From Pseudozyma flocculosa PF-1 (lineage: Eukaryota > Basidiomycota > Ustilaginomycetes > Ustilaginales > Ustilaginaceae): a DNA stretch of 64,000 nucleotides. The position numbers were made by a program, and so were the translations under genes. This document shows, piece after piece, positions 11,541 through 22,759 of this stretch (position 1 is the first letter of the stretch; every line of letters begins with the position of its first letter). Location of the stretch: NCBI RefSeq assembly GCF_000417875.1, contig NW_006920885.1, positions 420,501 to 484,500 on the forward strand, given 5' to 3'. The notes below the pieces were generated by a model. It searched no databases, was not told the origin of the DNA, and was given only the letters and a program-made list of their open reading frames with translations.

Positions 11541-12283
11541 GCGCGCCGTCGACTTGGCCGTCGACATGTCGTTTGCATCTTGTCACCTTGCTTTCCGCTG
11601 CTGCGCTGCGCCGCGCTGCTCGGTCCCACCAGCATGTTGGGCGAGCCCGCTGCTCGCCATCGACCCGCCCTATGCCTGCGCCTTGAGGCGGGCCACTCTC
11701 GGTAGCTTTGAATCCGATCCGCTTCCAGCGGTGCATGCCCGCTTGCGGCCCGCGAGGATGGCCTCGCCGGTCGCTGATCGACGAGCGAGTGCTTGGTTTG
11801 GCCGAGTGCCCACTTGGTCGAGCCGATCTTGAAATGATGTTGGCTGAGCCGCAGCGCGAGGGATGCGTGCGCATGGACCATGTCTCTCGCCAGCCTGAGG
11901 GGAGAGAGAGGGCTTTTGGCTGAGCAGCGCCGCGGCTTGGCCTCCACACGAAACCGAGCTGACAAGGGGCAAGCAAGGCCAAGCTAAGGCGGCCTGCCGC
12001 CCGCGCCACGCCACGCCAGACAGAGACGCTGCGTGTGCGGACGGACCCCACGCCGCTTTCTCTTTCTGCCTTTTCCCCACCACCTCTGCTAACCAGCCCG
12101 CCCCTTGGCCCTTCGTTGCGGGCTTTTCTCCGTAACCCTTGCTGCCTCGAGTATTCGCACGCGCATCGACCGACTCCTCGCTCGACCGCCAACATCCCTC
12201 GTCGGCTCGAGCCGACCTGGCCCCACCCGACCTCACCCGTCGCCGTCGCCGTCGCCGTCTCCTGCCGCCGCCGCCCCACAACC
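11541..12283. other. Intergenic between SQS1 and CSN3
   Basis: No gene seen. It holds the SQS1 3' end and the CSN3 promoter and leader. Just before the CSN3 ATG there is a CGC/GTC-rich run (about 12238-12275). Confidence 0.5.
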
Positions 12284-14781
12284 ATGTCGCAGGATACGTC
12301 GTCGTCGTCGTCGACGCTGATGCTCAGCAGCGTCGAAGACGTCCTGGCACTCACGCTCCAGTGCGGCGACCGACTCGGCCTCGTCCAGTCGTCGCTCATC
12401 CCGGCCCTGCACAGGTTCACCCACGATGCGCGCATCGACTCCGACGCACTCCTCGCCCGCCCCGTCGAGGGCGACAGGGATCCGCTCGGCGCCCTCAGCC
12501 CGGCCGTCAACACCGTCGGCTACCTCTACATCCTGTAAGTCGCGTTTTTGAGCACCCGCAAACAACATCGCCCTAGCGGCGCACAGCTGACCCGCTCTGC
12601 TCGACCCGCGCTGCCCTCTCATTCTCTCTCTCTCTCTCTCTCTCCCCGGAACGCCAGCACCGCGAGGCTCAAGCTGTACACGTCTCAGGAGCAGACCAAC
12701 GTCCACCTGGCGGTGGCGAGCCAGTTTGTCGAGAGCTTCAACCTGGCACAGGCCAGGTGTGTCGGCGGCAAAGGTGAGCCGCTCCCGCACGCCGCCTCCA
12801 TCGCAGCTCCAAGCGCGATTGGCCAGAAGCTGACGAGGTATCCTCTTGCCCTTGCCCTCAATTCTTCACCCTCGACAGTTGCTCAGCTCGCAAGACAGGT
12901 GGCTGAGCTCGGCGACAGGATTGGCGATGTAGGTCCTGCCCTCGACTGAGGGTCGCTCTCAACGTCGCCCCGCTGACCCTGCAGTCCCTCCGTTGTCTTG
13001 CGATCTGGTCAACAGGCCAAGGCGGTGCTGCCGATACTCGAGGTGCTCTTCGCCCGCTTCACCCAGGATCGTCCCAACTCGCTCACCGCGCTGCATCCCG
13101 TCCTGGCATACGTGAGTCATCCCACTCATCCGCGGCTGCTACGGCGGCCTCGTGCAGGGGCGCTCACGAGCTCGATTCTTCTCCTCCTTTGACCGCTTTG
13201 CTCGGTTGCGGACGGCGTCGCCTTCACCCACAGCAATACCTCAAAAGCTCGCTCTACCAGGAAGCCTATGAACGGCTTCTGCGACGCGAGCACATCGATG
13301 TCGACGTCTATGTGAGCGCCATTCGCTTCTCGTCCAGCATTCGGGATACCGCAGATCTGACCTCGGCGTTTCGGCCTCTTCTCGCGCCACATTCAGGCTC
13401 TGCCGAACCACACCGACGTGCTCGAGTACTTCTACTACAGCGGCATGATCCTGACCAAGCTCAAGCTGCACGAGCAGGCCATTGATTCCTTCGAGACTGT
13501 AAGTGGCGTGCCAGGCGAAACGGACGGCTTCACGACGAACAGCAAGCGCTGACCCTTCGTCTCTGCTGCCGCTCCTTTCCGCCAACAGTGCATCTCGTCG
13601 CCGTCGGCCGCCGTCAGCGCCATCCAGATGGACGCCTACAAGAAGCTCGTCCTCGTCCAGCTCTTGGCGCACGGACAGGTGAGCAGCCCCTGCACGCACA
13701 GACGTGTGCTGTCGAGTCGTCGGCACGGCAAGTCCTGATCTCGCTGCTTGTCGCTGCTTGCCTCCCTTTGCGCGTCCCGATTTGTGTACCATGCAGACGT
13801 CTCCGCCGCCGCGCTATACCGCCCAGGTCGTGGTGCGCTCCTTCAAGCAGCTCGGTGCGGCGTACACGGCCTTCGCGACGGCCTACGAGGCGCGCGACGC
13901 CGACTGCCTGTCGAGGCTCGAGGCGCTCGTCAACCAGCGAGCCGAGACGTTCACGCAGGACTGCAACTTTGGACTGGTGTTCCAGTGCCTCGAGCTGCAC
14001 CGCCAGAGGAGGATCCAGAGGCTGGGCGAGGTCTACAGCAGCCTGACGCTGATGGATGTGGCGGAGCTGCTCAACATCCAGGGCGAAGACCGCGAGAGGG
14101 TGGTCCAGGCCGAGGTCGAAGCGCTCGTGAGTCACCTTTGGTGGTTTTTGCTGGGCTCGTTCCCGCGGTGATGGACACTCATCGTCCAGCGTCGTCCGCC
14201 TTTCTCCTCTCCTGATTCCCGGATCGCAGGTCTCAAAAGGGTGGATCACGGCCACCATCCACCCCTCTGCGTCGATGCCGGCTCCGAGCGCGACGCCTTC
14301 CAGCCTGCCGAGCCACGACTCGCCCGTGATCGTATTTGAGCAGCAGCAGTCCGAGTCGTACGAGACCATCGAGACGGTGCAGAAGCTCACGGCGGCCATC
14401 AAGAGGAGCCAGGCCATCCAGAGGGTCGTCGAGCAGAGGGAGCGGCACGTGGCACGGAGCGTCGAGTTCCTCAAAAAGGTGAGGCATGGGTACGCGACTG
14501 CACCCTCGGGGCTCCGAGCTGGCGACAGAGCACGTCTGACCCTCTTTTCCTCCCTTCCCTCCCCTTCCCTCGCCTCCCCTCGCGCGTTTGCGGTTCGGCG
14601 CGATAGCAAGCGCAAGGATCGAGGGGGAACAGGTACCTGGACCTTGGCACCGACGAGTTTGAAGATGGTGGGTGCTAGCGGCCGCCCTTTTCTGACCTGG
14701 CACGAAAGAGAGAGAGAGCGTCGTCGTACTCATTGCTTGAACCGTTGTTTCTCGCCCCTAACAGATGCGTTTGCCGCCTGA
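12284..14781 (+). CDS. csn3: COP9 signalosome subunit 3 (PCI-domain protein)
   Basis: Eleven exons: 12284-12534, 12658-12773, 12879-12928, 13016-13111, 13234-13311, 13397-13498, 13589-13678, 13797-14126, 14230-14478, 14607-14667, 14765-14781. The frame is kept throughout and gives 479 aa. The family is recognised from YFYYSGMILTKLKLHEQAI, AVSAIQMDAYKKLVLVQLL, YTAQVVVRSFKQLGAAY, RAETFTQDCNFGLVFQCLELH and RIQRLGEVYSSLTLMDVAELL, which match the CSN3 pattern residue by residue over long stretches. The PCI winged-helix region falls in exons 8-9. Subunit 3 is part of the lid-like CSN complex that removes Nedd8 from cullins, so it acts on the same SCF ligases that use F-box proteins. Most introns carry CTGAC followed by a pyrimidine run. 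The last coding exon is only 17 nt, and the third is 50 nt. The very C-terminal splice sites are less certain. Confidence 0.85.
12622..12644. repeat. (TC)n microsatellite in CSN3 intron 1
   Basis: About eleven TC units form the pyrimidine tract just upstream of the acceptor of CSN3 exon 2. Length variation here could affect splicing efficiency. Confidence 0.9.
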
Positions 14782-15288
14782 TGTTGGACATTCGGTGTCG
14801 AGAGGGTCTGAGCGCACGACCGCTCATCGACAGGCAATGTACTTGTCTAGCAGAGCCAGACGGCCTGGGCTTCACCCTGCCGCGATGGGAACGCCATGTC
14901 TGCCTGACCTCTTCAGGCGTCTGTCTCGTCTGTGAGGTCTGATGCGGCTGGTTGCGTGTCGACCTTGGGCGAGGCTCGTCACGGGTAGCTGAGGCGGTCG
15001 AGGGCACGCGTGTGGAGGACTTGCGCCTCGGCGCCTTTCCGACGGCGCCGCCTGGAAAATCGCCGAGGCGCTCTCGGTTCCGCAGCCAGCCAGGCTGGTG
15101 GGAAGGGCCAGGCAGGGCGAGCCAGCAGCTAGTTGACACGCGCCCGTCCGCCCGTCCGCCTGACTTGCCTCTCGCACTCCACCACCCTTCACAACCGCTT
15201 GCACACCTCCCTCCCTGACTGCTTCCCTTCCAGACCTCCTCACCCCCTCCGTCAAGCACACTCAGCAAAGCAGCTAGGCACAATCACG
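14782..15288. other. Intergenic between CSN3 and NC2-alpha
   Basis: No gene seen in 507 bp. The last 100 bases before the next ATG are C/T-rich, as expected for a fungal leader. Confidence 0.5.
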
Positions 15289-15869
15289 ATGGGGAAGCGA
15301 AGCGCGCAGTGCAAGTTCCCCGTGGCGAGGATCAAGAAGATTATGCAGGCCGACGAAGACGTGGGCAAGGTGGCCCAGGCCACTCCGGTCCTCATCTGTG
15401 AGTGCTCCAGCCCACGTCCTCCCTCCCTCCCTCCGAGCCTGGCTGCGGTACCGGTACTCGGCAGAAGGGCGTGGCTGACGTTTTGCTGTCTCTCCCGTGT
15501 CTTCCTCTCTCTCCCGCGCCGCCGTCGATCAGCCAAAGCACTCGAGCTCTTCATGGCCAGCATCGTCGAGGAGACGGCAAAGGAGGCAAAGAGCCGAGGC
15601 GCAAAGAAGATGTCCGTCTACCATGTGTGAGTTGGCGGCTTCCTGTTGCGTGTCGACTGGCAATCCCGACTCTGTTCTGACTCCTCCCCCGCCACTTTTA
15701 CCGACCTGTCGCCGCCTCCAGCAAGAGGACGGTGCACACCAACGACACGTTTGATTTCCTCAAGGACATCGTGGCCAAGGTGGCTGACCCCGTCGAGAAT
15801 GCCGATGGTGCCGGCGAGGCGAGGGGCGCCAAGCGTCGCAAGACGACCAAGGGTGACGACTCCGAGTGA
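15289..15869 (+). CDS. bur6: NC2-alpha (Bur6/DRAP1) histone-fold transcription regulator
   Basis: Three exons, 15289-15397, 15533-15626 and 15722-15869, giving 116 aa. The histone fold starts almost at once: KFPVARIKKIMQADEDVGKVAQATPVLI, then SKALELFMASIVEETAKEAK, GAKKMSVYHV and KRTVHTNDTFDFLKDIV. The phase-1 and phase-2 junctions rebuild the expected S-[KR]-A-L-E-L-F and H-[LV]-K motifs, which fixes the introns. This matches the alpha subunit of NC2, which pairs with NC2-beta (Dr1) on TBP-bound promoter DNA and blocks TFIIA/TFIIB entry. Related histone-fold proteins (CHRAC, Dpb3, NF-YC) are possible alternatives, but the ARIKKIMQ.DE..GKVA..TPV.I start favours NC2-alpha. The short tail is basic then acidic (KRRKTTKGDDSE). 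Confidence 0.87.
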
Positions 15870-17205
15870 ATGAGCGAGCAGGCCGTGATGACGTTGCGGG
15901 CCGCACGCACCCGCTCCCCGCCGCAGCACCATCACGACGCCGTCGTCACTTGCTATGGACCTTTACCCCGCCTCTCGATGCTCTTTCCCCTGCCCGTCAA
16001 GCCCTCTCCCTGCCTGGCTCTCTCTCTTCCCCTCTGACTGGCCACCCGCCCGCGTCACCGTCCGATGCCGTCTGTTGTACTCCTCCGTCCGTCCTGTACC
16101 ATTAGCCACGTCTTCCGATCGCAAGCAAGAGCGCCACATCTGCAACCCCCGCTCGTCGTGGTCCGGCCGCCACAGAGACGTGTCCTCTGCGCTAGCGATG
16201 CCTGAGCCAGGCCATGGGGCTGGATACAGTAGAGAGGCCAAGCCAGGCCAGGCCAGCCTAGGCCACATTAGAGGTGTGACGACGCCGGCAGGGTCCAACG
16301 GGAGAGCGAGGCGGCGCAGGCCACAGAGGGCTCCGCTGAAATGCTGGCCAGAAATCGATTCGAAAATCGGGCGGAATGCCGCCTGTGGTCTGGCCCTGGC
16401 CTTTCAAGCAAGGCCCAGCCCAGCCTAGCCGGGAGCAAGGGGCCACGGGGCGAGAGAGGGAGGGAGCGAGGGCCTGAGCTTGAAACCTGGCCCGCACGCA
16501 CGAGGCAGGCAACGGTGGGGCCAAGGCCAGGTGGGCAGGCGGGCGAGACAGGCCAGGCCGGGCCAGGCGAGGGCAGTGCACCTGCCTCGTGGGGCGGGGC
16601 TGGGCTGGGCTGGCCTGGCCACAGAGTGAGGCGGCGAGGCGGGCAGCGAGGGAGCGAGGGGTCGTCATCGTCCCGCCTGCCTGCGCTGGTGGTCACTCCC
16701 GAGCCCTGTCCACGCCACCATCACCATCACCATCACCATCACCATCACCCGCCTTTTCCCTCGACACCTCACACCGACCACCCCCCACTCTACCGGCACC
16801 TCTCTGCGCCACCTCACCTCGACGATCCTGACTCAAGCCGACGTCTAACGACCCGCTCCGCTTCCCCGCCATTCGACCCCGGACGACGCCCGCCACCGCA
16901 CGCCACACGCAGCATCGTCTCGTCCTGTAGCGCTCGCTCTTGCCACCGGCGGGACTTACGAAGCTCGAACACGAAGTACTATCGCACAGGTCCTCGGCAC
17001 GCCTCTCGTCCAGCGCTCCGTCCCAGGTCGAGCTGCAGCAGCGCCACTCAGCTAGAACTCAGCGTACGACCGACTTGTACGATCTCCAGCACACTGCGAA
17101 TCGGGCTGCCTCGACACTGCATAGCCTAGCTGCCCTCATTCCAGCGAGCCCACTTTCTCGCCCGTCTCAGATCTCCACCTGCGTCCCCCGCCACCAACCC
17201 GAACC
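15870..17205. other. Intergenic: 3' of NC2-alpha and long leader region of RAB5
   Basis: No gene seen. Dense GGCCAGGC-type words lie at 16240-16263 and 16545-16620, and a (CACCAT)n run at about 16716-16749. From about 16700 to the RAB5 ATG the plus strand is C-rich and A/G-poor, as in a long 5' leader; a leader intron cannot be excluded. Confidence 0.5.
16716..16749. repeat. (CACCAT)n microsatellite
   Basis: About five and a half near-perfect six-base units upstream of RAB5. Non-coding as far as can be seen. Confidence 0.85.
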
Positions 17206-18567
17206 ATGTCGGCAGCTCAGCAGCAGGCTTCTGGCGCCGACGCCGCTACCTCGGCCGCTCCGCAGAAGCCCTTCCAGACCAAGCTCGTCCTCCTCGGTGA
17301 GTCGAATCGAGTCGAGCCTTGCGGTGCCTGCCCTCGGACAGCGCAGCTTGCCGGCCTGTCCGATACTGCGCCTGGCGTCCTCGCGCCGCACCGGATTCGG
17401 GGCTGACGGCCGCGCCGCCCTTCTCTTCGCTTCTTGCCCACCGTGTCTACAGGCGAGGCCGCCGTCGGAAAGTCGTCGGTCGTCTTGCGCTTCGTCCAGA
17501 ATGACTTCCAGGAGAACAAGGAGCCCACCATCGGCGCCGCCTTCCTCACAGTGAGTGCATCACGACGGGATCCCACGACCCCGCCGCGCCGATGGCCTAC
17601 AGCCTGTCTGACTGTGCCCCCCTCCATCCCATGTCGCCCGTCGTGACCCTATTCCGCTTCCGAAACTGCAGCAAAAGTGCCGTCTCGAGGACCGCCTGAT
17701 CAAGTTTGAGATCTGGGACACGGCTGGCCAGGAGCGCTTCCACTCGCTCGCCCCCATGTACTACCGCAACGCGCAGGCCAGCGCCGTCATCTACGACGTC
17801 ACGAAAGCCGTGAGTATCATCGAGGCTCATCAAGGCTCGCCACGGCACCTCCCTGCCATTGCTGCGGCGCTCACGGGCAGCATCAGGACTGACCGCCCGA
17901 GCCGCCGCTCTCGCCGCCGACACCCTCCCTCCCTTCCTCTCCGGCAACCCGCCGCTCGCAGAGCTCGTTTGAGAAGGCCAAGTCGTGGGTCAAGGAGCTG
18001 CAGCGACAGGCCAACCCCAACATTGTCATTGCGCTCGTGGGCAACAAGATTGACCTGCTTGGCGAGTCGTCGACCAGCGACGCCGACGCCGACGCCGACG
18101 AGGACGACGACACGGCCACTGCTACGCCCGAGGCCGGTGCGGCGGGCGACGCCGGCTCTCTGCGCGCCGTGCCCAAGGACGAGGCCGAGGCGTACGCCAA
18201 GGAGGCCGGCCTGCTGTTTTTCGAGACCAGTGCCAAGACGGGCGAGGGCGTCGTCGAGGTCTTTACAGAGATTGGTGAGTTGGGTTGCCGGCGGTAGATA
18301 TTGCGCGGGGTGAGCCGATTCCACTTGCCTTTCAGGCAGTCGCTGACCCTTGTTCTCCTCTCCTGCTCCTTCCTGTTCCTTGCTGCTCCTCTGACCGCGC
18401 CTGCGCCCGCAGCCAAGAAGATTCCGATCGACCTTCACCTCGCACGGAGCGCTGCGGCCGCGGCCACGGGCAACGCCAGTGCCGGCAGGACGGGAGGCGC
18501 GGGCCAGGGCGGCGTCGACCTCAACGCCGACAACAATGCCCAGCGGAAGGAGGCATGCAACTGCTGA
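17206..18567 (+). CDS. rab5: Rab5-family small GTPase (Ypt5/Vps21/Ypt52 type)
   Basis: Five exons, 17206-17296, 17453-17550, 17672-17809, 17962-18274 and 18413-18567, giving 264 aa. P-loop GEAAVGKSS (about 31-39), switch I with PTIGAAFL, switch [20 protein letters not shown] (from about 78), NKID (about 137-140) and [10 protein letters not shown] are all present. The switch regions match Rab5, which controls early-endosome fusion. Between NKIDL and the next helix sits an insertion of roughly 35 residues, rich in Asp, Ala and Thr, that is absent from animal Rab5; yeast Ypt52 also carries extra residues there. The C-terminus is EACNC, a CxC-type double prenylation motif expected to anchor the protein in endosomal membrane. 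Confidence 0.9.
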
Positions 18568-19684
18568 GCGCGGCGCAGGTCCTGCGGCGGTCCCTCTTGG
18601 CCCGCCCGCTTGCCTCCCGCCTCGCTCTGCGCCCCGCTGTCTATAGACGATACGATCCTTGCCTTGCGCCTCGCCTTCCTCCCCTCCTCCTCTCTCCCAT
18701 CTCCTCCTCTCCCTCCTCTGTCCGTCGCGCCGATGTCGGGGTGTGTCGCTCCTCTGACCCGCTGTTCGTCGCGATGGCTGCGGGCGTCGCCTGACCCTGG
18801 CCTCTTTGTCGTCCGTCGTCCGTCGCTGCACGCCTCGTGCTGTCCTGTCCCCCGCCCCGCTGTGTTGGCTCTGGCTCGTTGGTCCATGGATTTCCCTGTA
18901 AATGTACATAGCCAATATATCCCTCCCCCTTCTCGTGGTATGCTGTTGTTGCCGTCCGTTGGCTGCCGTCGTCGTCGTCGTCGTCGTTGTCGGTGTTGGC
19001 TTCTTTGCAGGCTGGGCACCTTGCGCTGAGCGAGGAAGGCGAGCGAGCCAGGCGGGCGGGTGGGCGGGCGGTGTTGGTTTTGGCTGCGTGCCAGCCAGCC
19101 TGGCCTGCCTGCCTCCACGTCGAGCGAGCTTGCCGGCGGCGTGCCAGGCAAATCCGCCAGCGCACCGACGTACGTGGGGTTGGCCGGCCTTTTCTTCGCG
19201 CCAAGCCCAGGCCAGGCCCAGGCCAGCAGGCTGCCACGTAGCCTGCCAGCTCGAGGCAATTCCAGCAAGGCCGTGCGCAGGCTTCCAGCGTGGCACTCTA
19301 CTACTCGGAGGTGAGAGAAGGACCAAGACTCCTTCTGGCCCCTTCTCTCGTTCCCCGCCGACTTCACCCCCCCTCTCTCTCGCCGCGACTCGAGGTCAAG
19401 GCTGCTTCTTCCTTCATCACGACCACCTCGACCTCGTCATCACCTCCTCTGAGATCATCGCCGCAGCTGACCGCTCGGTCTCTACATCGACTCGGCGCAG
19501 CATCGCAAGCTCCCGGCTCACAGCTCGCGCACAAACGCCCCTGCCGCCTCTTAGGCCCCTCTGCCTCACCCTGAAGGCAGCGGAAGCGACATAGGGGTCC
19601 ACCTTAAACAAAGCAGAAGCCACCCCAGCTCGATACAACGGGAACAAGAGCAGCCGACGCAAGGTAGCAACACGGAACAACGCC
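18568..19684. other. Intergenic between RAB5 and LHS1
   Basis: No gene seen. Contains a GTC trinucleotide run (about 18968-18990) and another GGCCAGGC-word cluster (about 19198-19232). It holds the RAB5 3' end and the LHS1 promoter and leader. Confidence 0.5.
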
Positions 19685-22480
19685 ATGAAGCTCGGTCCCT
19701 CGCTGGCCCGCCTGGGCACGACGGCCACCTTGGCCTGCCTGCTGGCCGTTGTCACAATGTCCCAGCTCGCCCTCCTCGCCGAGGCCATGGGCGTCGTCGC
19801 GTTCGACTACGGCACCGAATGGATGAAGGTGTCGCTCGTCAAGCCCGGCCTGCCCTTTGACGTCGTCCTGGACCGCGACTCGAAGCGCAAGATCCAGTCG
19901 GCCGTCTCTTTCAAGAAATGGGGGCTCGAAGAGGAGATCCTCTACGGCACCAACGCCTACAACCACGCCACACGCGAGCCAAAGCAGAGCTTCTACGCGC
20001 TCAAGACGCTCCTCGGCAGGTCGTCGGACGGCGACGCCGACAGGGCTGCCCGCGACCACTTTTCGTCCATCTTCGGCAACGACGTCGTCGGCACCGACCG
20101 CGGCACCTGCGCGCTCCAGCGGCCCTTCCAGGCCGACAACTCGTCGTCCTACCCGACGCTCTCGGTCGAGGAGCTGGTCGGCATGCAGCTCGAGTACGGC
20201 AAGAAGCTCGCAGAGGAGACGGCCGGCGAAAAGGTCCAGCTCGGGCTACCCGCCAACTTCAACATCGGTTCCTTTGGCGGCCTCGACACCGTCGTCACGG
20301 TGCCCGCCTTTTTCACCGCCGCCGAACGCCAGGCCATCTACGACTCTGCCGTCCTCGCCGGCTTCCGCCCGCGCCTGGTGAGCGACGGTGCCGCCGCCGC
20401 CGTCAACTACGCCCAGACCCGCACCTTCCCGCAGCCCGAGAAGCACCTCTTCTACGACGCCGGCTCCGGCTCGGTCCGCGCCACCGTCGTCGAGTTCTCC
20501 ACCCAGGCCATCACCGCCGACTCGATCCTCTCGATTGGCAACACCCAGAAGGAGGCCATTGTCGTCAACGTGCTCGGCGCCGGCTGGGACCGCGAGGCGG
20601 GCGGCCTCAAGCTCGACCTCATCCTCCGCGACAGGCTGGCCGCCGAGTTTGACAAGCAGCACGGCTCCCAGCTCAGTGGCGGCACCATCAAGACCAACCA
20701 CCGCGCCATGGCCCGCCTGCTCAAGGAGGCCAACCGCGTCAAGCACATCCTCTCGGCCAACGACGCCGCCTCGAGCGCCGTCGAGAGCCTGGCCGAGGAC
20801 ATCGACTTCCGCACCAGCATCGACCGCCAGTCGTTCGAGGACGAGGTGGCCCGCGCCGGCATGTCGAAGCGCTTCACCGACCCGGTGCAGATGGCGCTGC
20901 GCAACGCCGGCCTCTCGATGGGCGACATCCAGTCGGTCGTCCTCGTCGGCGGCACCACGCGCGTCCCGCTCGTCCAGGCCGCGCTCCGCTCGGCCGGCGT
21001 GCCCGACGACAAGATCGCCCAGAACGTCAACGCCGACGAGGCCGCCGTGATGGGTGCCGCCTTCTACGGCGCCAGCTACAACCCGCAGTTCAGGATGAAG
21101 GCGATCCGCGCCTACGATCTCGTCCCCTACCCGGTCACGCTCAAGGAGGCCAGCGGCGCCGAGGAGATCATCTACCCGGCCAAGTCGTACGAGGTCGAGG
21201 GCGTGGTGCGCAGGTACCCTGGCGCCACCGAGGACTTTAGCTTCGAGCTGCAGTACGCCGCGGGCTCCGAGCGGTTGCTCGAGGGCCACGGCCGCGGCAT
21301 CTCCAAGGTCGAGCTGACGGGCATCTCCGAGGGCCTCAAGGACCTCAGAGAGAGCGACCAGCTGGGCAGCATCGAGACGCAGGTCAACCTCACCATTGTC
21401 AGCCGGCCCCTGGGCACCTACATGGTCGAGAGCGCCTCGCTCACCGTCAAGCCCAAGCCCGGCGGCATCGCCGGCGCGCTCAAGAGCTTCTTTGGCGTCA
21501 GCAGCCCCAAGAAGGCGTCGGCGACGTCGAGCAGCAACAGCAGCGCCAGCGCCGCGGCGAACGGCACCGAGTCTGACGCTACTGCCGAGGACAGGAAGGC
21601 CGACGGCGACGACGCCGCCGCCGCCGCCGCGAGTGCCGACGACGACGAGGCTGCGGAGCTGGCGGCCAGGGACCGCGTGCTCAAGCTGACGGCGCGCACC
21701 ATCCCGAGCGCGGGCACGCTGCGGAGCATGACGGGCGAGGAGCAGAAGAAGTCCAAGGACCGGCTGTGGACAATGTCGCAGGCGGCGTCGCGCAAGGCGG
21801 CGCGCGAGGAGGCGCGCAACGGCATCGAGTCGTACATCTACCGGGTGCGCGACATGCTCTACGACCCGGTCTTTGAGACGGTGTCCAAGGCGAGCGAGCG
21901 CGAGGCCATCCAGGCCAAGGCCGAGGAGCTGTCCGAGTGGCTGGGCGACGTCGAGGGCGAAAAGGCCGAGACGGCGGTGCTGCGGCTGAAGCGGGCCAGC
22001 CTCGAGAAGCTGGTCAAGCCGCTCGAGACGAGGCTGCTGCAGTCCAAGACGCGCACCGTCGCCTACGGCGCCTTTGAGCGCAGCCTCGAGGCCGGGCGGG
22101 CGTTTGTCGTCGAGGCCAAGGCCAACCTGACGGCGGCGCTCGAGTCCAACCAGGCCAGCAAGTACAGCCTGACGGAGCTCGACGCGCTCGAGAGGCAGGT
22201 GGAGCGGGACGGCGAGTGGTTCGAAAAGGGCAAGGCGGAGCAGGCCAAGCGCGGCCAGGACGAGGACCCGGCCATCCTCAGCGAGGACCTCGACAGGCGG
22301 AGGAAAAAGGTCGAGGACACCATCGCCAAGCTCGTCAAGCGGAGGATCCCCAAGACGCGGCCGCCCAAGAAGGCGGGCAGGGGGTCCAAGGGCGACGACA
22401 AGAAGGACAAGGAGGAGAAGAAGGGCGGCAGCAGCGACGACGACAAGAAGCAGGAGGCACCCAAGCACGAGGAGCTCTAG
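19685..22480 (+). CDS. lhs1: LHS1/GRP170-type ER lumenal Hsp70-related chaperone
   Basis: Single exon, 931 aa. An N-terminal signal peptide (about 1-34; hydrophobic core LACLLAVVTMSQLALLAEA) leads into an Hsp70-type ATPase domain starting GVVAFDYGTEWMKVSLVKPG, with SDGAAAAVNYA and VLVGGTTRVPLVQ (about 419-431). A beta-sandwich region follows, then an acidic/Ser-rich loop (about 615-660) and a long charged helical C-terminal domain, the hallmark of the Grp170/Hyou1/Lhs1 branch. These proteins are nucleotide-exchange factors for BiP/Kar2 and hold unfolded proteins in the ER. Length falls between yeast Lhs1 and human HYOU1. The last residues are KHEEL, an HDEL-like but non-canonical retrieval signal. 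Confidence 0.9.
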   Translation: MKLGPSLARLGTTATLACLLAVVTMSQLALLAEAMGVVAFDYGTEWMKVSLVKPGLPFDVVLDRDSKRKIQSAVSFKKWGLEEEILYGTNAYNHATREPKQSFYALKTLLGRSSDGDADRAARDHFSSIFGNDVVGTDRGTCALQRPFQADNSSSYPTLSVEELVGMQLEYGKKLAEETAGEKVQLGLPANFNIGSFGGLDTVVTVPAFFTAAERQAIYDSAVLAGFRPRLVSDGAAAAVNYAQTRTFPQPEKHLFYDAGSGSVRATVVEFSTQAITADSILSIGNTQKEAIVVNVLGAGWDREAGGLKLDLILRDRLAAEFDKQHGSQLSGGTIKTNHRAMARLLKEANRVKHILSANDAASSAVESLAEDIDFRTSIDRQSFEDEVARAGMSKRFTDPVQMALRNAGLSMGDIQSVVLVGGTTRVPLVQAALRSAGVPDDKIAQNVNADEAAVMGAAFYGASYNPQFRMKAIRAYDLVPYPVTLKEASGAEEIIYPAKSYEVEGVVRRYPGATEDFSFELQYAAGSERLLEGHGRGISKVELTGISEGLKDLRESDQLGSIETQVNLTIVSRPLGTYMVESASLTVKPKPGGIAGALKSFFGVSSPKKASATSSSNSSASAAANGTESDATAEDRKADGDDAAAAAASADDDEAAELAARDRVLKLTARTIPSAGTLRSMTGEEQKKSKDRLWTMSQAASRKAAREEARNGIESYIYRVRDMLYDPVFETVSKASEREAIQAKAEELSEWLGDVEGEKAETAVLRLKRASLEKLVKPLETRLLQSKTRTVAYGAFERSLEAGRAFVVEAKANLTAALESNQASKYSLTELDALERQVERDGEWFEKGKAEQAKRGQDEDPAILSEDLDRRRKKVEDTIAKLVKRRIPKTRPPKKAGRGSKGDDKKDKEEKKGGSSDDDKKQEAPKHEEL

Positions 22481-22727
22481 GCGGCACGGAGCGTGCCCGG
22501 CCGTGTCGACGCGAGGGTCGGACGGGCGCAGTCGTCGCCCGAAGCGTGGGCCACCGTGGTCGTCGTCGTCGTCGTCGTCGTCATCACACCTGCTGGCGGC
22601 ATTACCATCATCACCACCACCGTCGGTCGGCCCTAGACATCTTTACGACCTGCTGCCCCGGCCTGCTTCTCTTCTCGGAATAGAATCGATATACATACAT
22701 CCCTTGCCAGCGTCTGCCCATCGCCGC

Positions 22728-22759
<32 letters not shown>

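Noticed and set aside
16341..17129. 262-codon frame upstream of RAB5
   Set aside because: Composition is driven by CAC repeats and C-rich leader sequence; no domain, and it overlaps the likely RAB5 promoter and leader.
20246..22468. 740-codon open frame antisense to LHS1
   Set aside because: Its Leu/Arg/Val-rich translation is what GC-rich codon bias produces on the opposite strand of a long gene. No domain or signal, and the sense frame is clearly real.
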